Virus record (IMG/VR): IMGVR_UViG_3300021185_004118 | Location: 1-29,699 of that record | Direction: 5' to 3' (one strand) | DNA length: 29,699 nucleotides | Source: a virus | Shown: positions 29,149 through 29,699 of the stretch, one piece after another | How positions within the stretch are numbered: the stretch's first letter is position 1 | Layout of the letters: every line of letters begins with the position of its first letter | Made by a program: the position numbers and the translations under genes | The notes under the pieces: generated by a model | Told to the model about the DNA's origin: nothing | Database searches by the model: none | What the model saw: only the letters and a program-made list of their open reading frames with translations

Positions 29149-29691
29149 TTATCCTATATAAATTGCTAGTGGAACTTTGTTTATGATTGTTTGTTGTTGG
29201 TCAACCATAGAAGCTTCGTTCTCTATTCTTTGTTTTTTACTTACTTCATTAAGATTCTCTCTTAGTTGTTCAATAAGAGCATCTTTTTCTGTTTGTGCTT
29301 CAGCTCTAAGTGATGCACCATCTAAAGAAACTTCTGAACCAGGAATTGGTACTGAAGAATATTTCTCTCTAATTGCACCTAACATTTCTTTTGCCAACGC
29401 AAGTGTATATTTTCTAACCCATTGTTTACCAACATCATTTATTCTACTATATTTAGCAAAACTATATCCAATGTTTGAATAATCTGATACTACATTTGGA
29501 ATTATGATAGTGGAGTTTTCTCTTCTATCTTTTACAACTTGATATTCAAACCAAAGTTTGTAATCTGATGCAGGTTTTGGTAAAATTGTTATTTTATTGT
29601 TTACTATATTGAATGAATGTGCAGATTTTCTCATTTGGTCATTGAATTCAATCTGTTGAATCCTTAACATATCCTCATAAATTGGCATCAT
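29149..29691 (-). CDS. gp13: Neck protein, gp13-like, possibly 5'-partial
   Basis: The visible 180 residues include KLWFEYQVVKDRR, a KQWVRKYTLALAKEMLGAIR helix, YSSVPIPGSEVSLDGASLRA and a long helix EAQTEKDALIEQLRENLNEV. The helix-IPG-x-x-x-LDG-helix layout is characteristic of gp13-type neck proteins of T4-like phages. T4 gp13 has 309 residues, so this is short. No stop codon occurs between the tandem ATGs at 29686-29691 and the window edge, and no RBS can be seen in the eight remaining bases. The true start may therefore lie outside the window. With gp14 it forms the neck to which the tail docks. Family confidence is moderate, helped by gene order. Confidence 0.68.
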   Translation of the reverse strand: MMPIYEDMLRIQQIEFNDQMRKSAHSFNIVNNKITILPKPASDYKLWFEYQVVKDRRENSTIIIPNVVSDYSNIGYSFAKYSRINDVGKQWVRKYTLALAKEMLGAIREKYSSVPIPGSEVSLDGASLRAEAQTEKDALIEQLRENLNEVSKKQRIENEASMVDQQQTIINKVPLAIYIG

Positions 29692-29699
29692 TATAAATT

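Noticed and set aside
1-29699. tRNA genes, integrase, attachment sites or insertion sequences
   Set aside because: I saw no cloverleaf-like segment, recombinase motifs or transposase. The DNA is almost fully used by structural genes.

Overview
The window looks like part of the late structural region of a large, AT-rich, T4-like myovirus (contractile tail, Caudoviricetes). Every gene I accept is on the minus strand and is read from the right end toward base 1. Two proteins anchor the assignment. The 781-residue protein at 51-2396 has N- and C-terminal blocks matching T4 tail sheath gp18. The 386-residue protein at 27421-28581 carries the core motifs of tail sheath stabiliser gp15. The low G+C, the marine-type fibre modules and the absence of tRNAs or metabolic genes suggest an uncultured marine phage of a low-GC host. 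The host itself cannot be read from this window.

Layout in order of transcription (right to left). (1) 29691-26728: a tightly packed neck and tail-completion operon. It holds a gp13-like neck protein (possibly 5'-partial), gp14-like neck protein, gp15-like sheath stabiliser and two small unknown proteins. Junctions are TAATG stop/start overlaps or short overlaps. (2) 26725-5158: a roughly 21 kb island of six fibre-type genes (2227, 197, 947, 1494, 217 and 1501 residues) plus a seventh of 425 residues. They are built from shared, shuffled and duplicated modules. Five begin with related short N-terminal segments, two end in S74 intramolecular chaperone domains, and three others end in the pentapeptide DG(E/G)(T/E)F. 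(3) 5154-4159: a GT-B glycosyltransferase with an E-X7-E motif. (4) 4146-2839: a virion-type protein with a Hint (intein-like) domain in the middle and an FN3-like C-terminus. (5) 2766-2467: a small coiled-coil protein. (6) 2396-51: tail sheath gp18. A ribosome binding site at 1-5 belongs to the next gene, outside the window.

The neck, sheath-stabiliser and sheath genes build the tail and its junction to the head. The fibre island probably supplies several alternative or stacked adsorption fibres. The glycosyltransferase could modify virion proteins or host surface glycans. The Hint domain could process the FN3 protein autocatalytically. In T4, genes 16 and 17 (terminase) lie between 15 and 18; here the fibre, glycosyltransferase and Hint island occupies that place.

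The gaps are short and AT-rich. They hold a clear intrinsic terminator (16366-16397), several perfect dyads centred on TATA, and a recurrent TATTTATA (minus strand) / TATAAATA (plus strand) octamer. No gap exceeds 166 bases, so no gene-free stretch of more than 300 bases exists.
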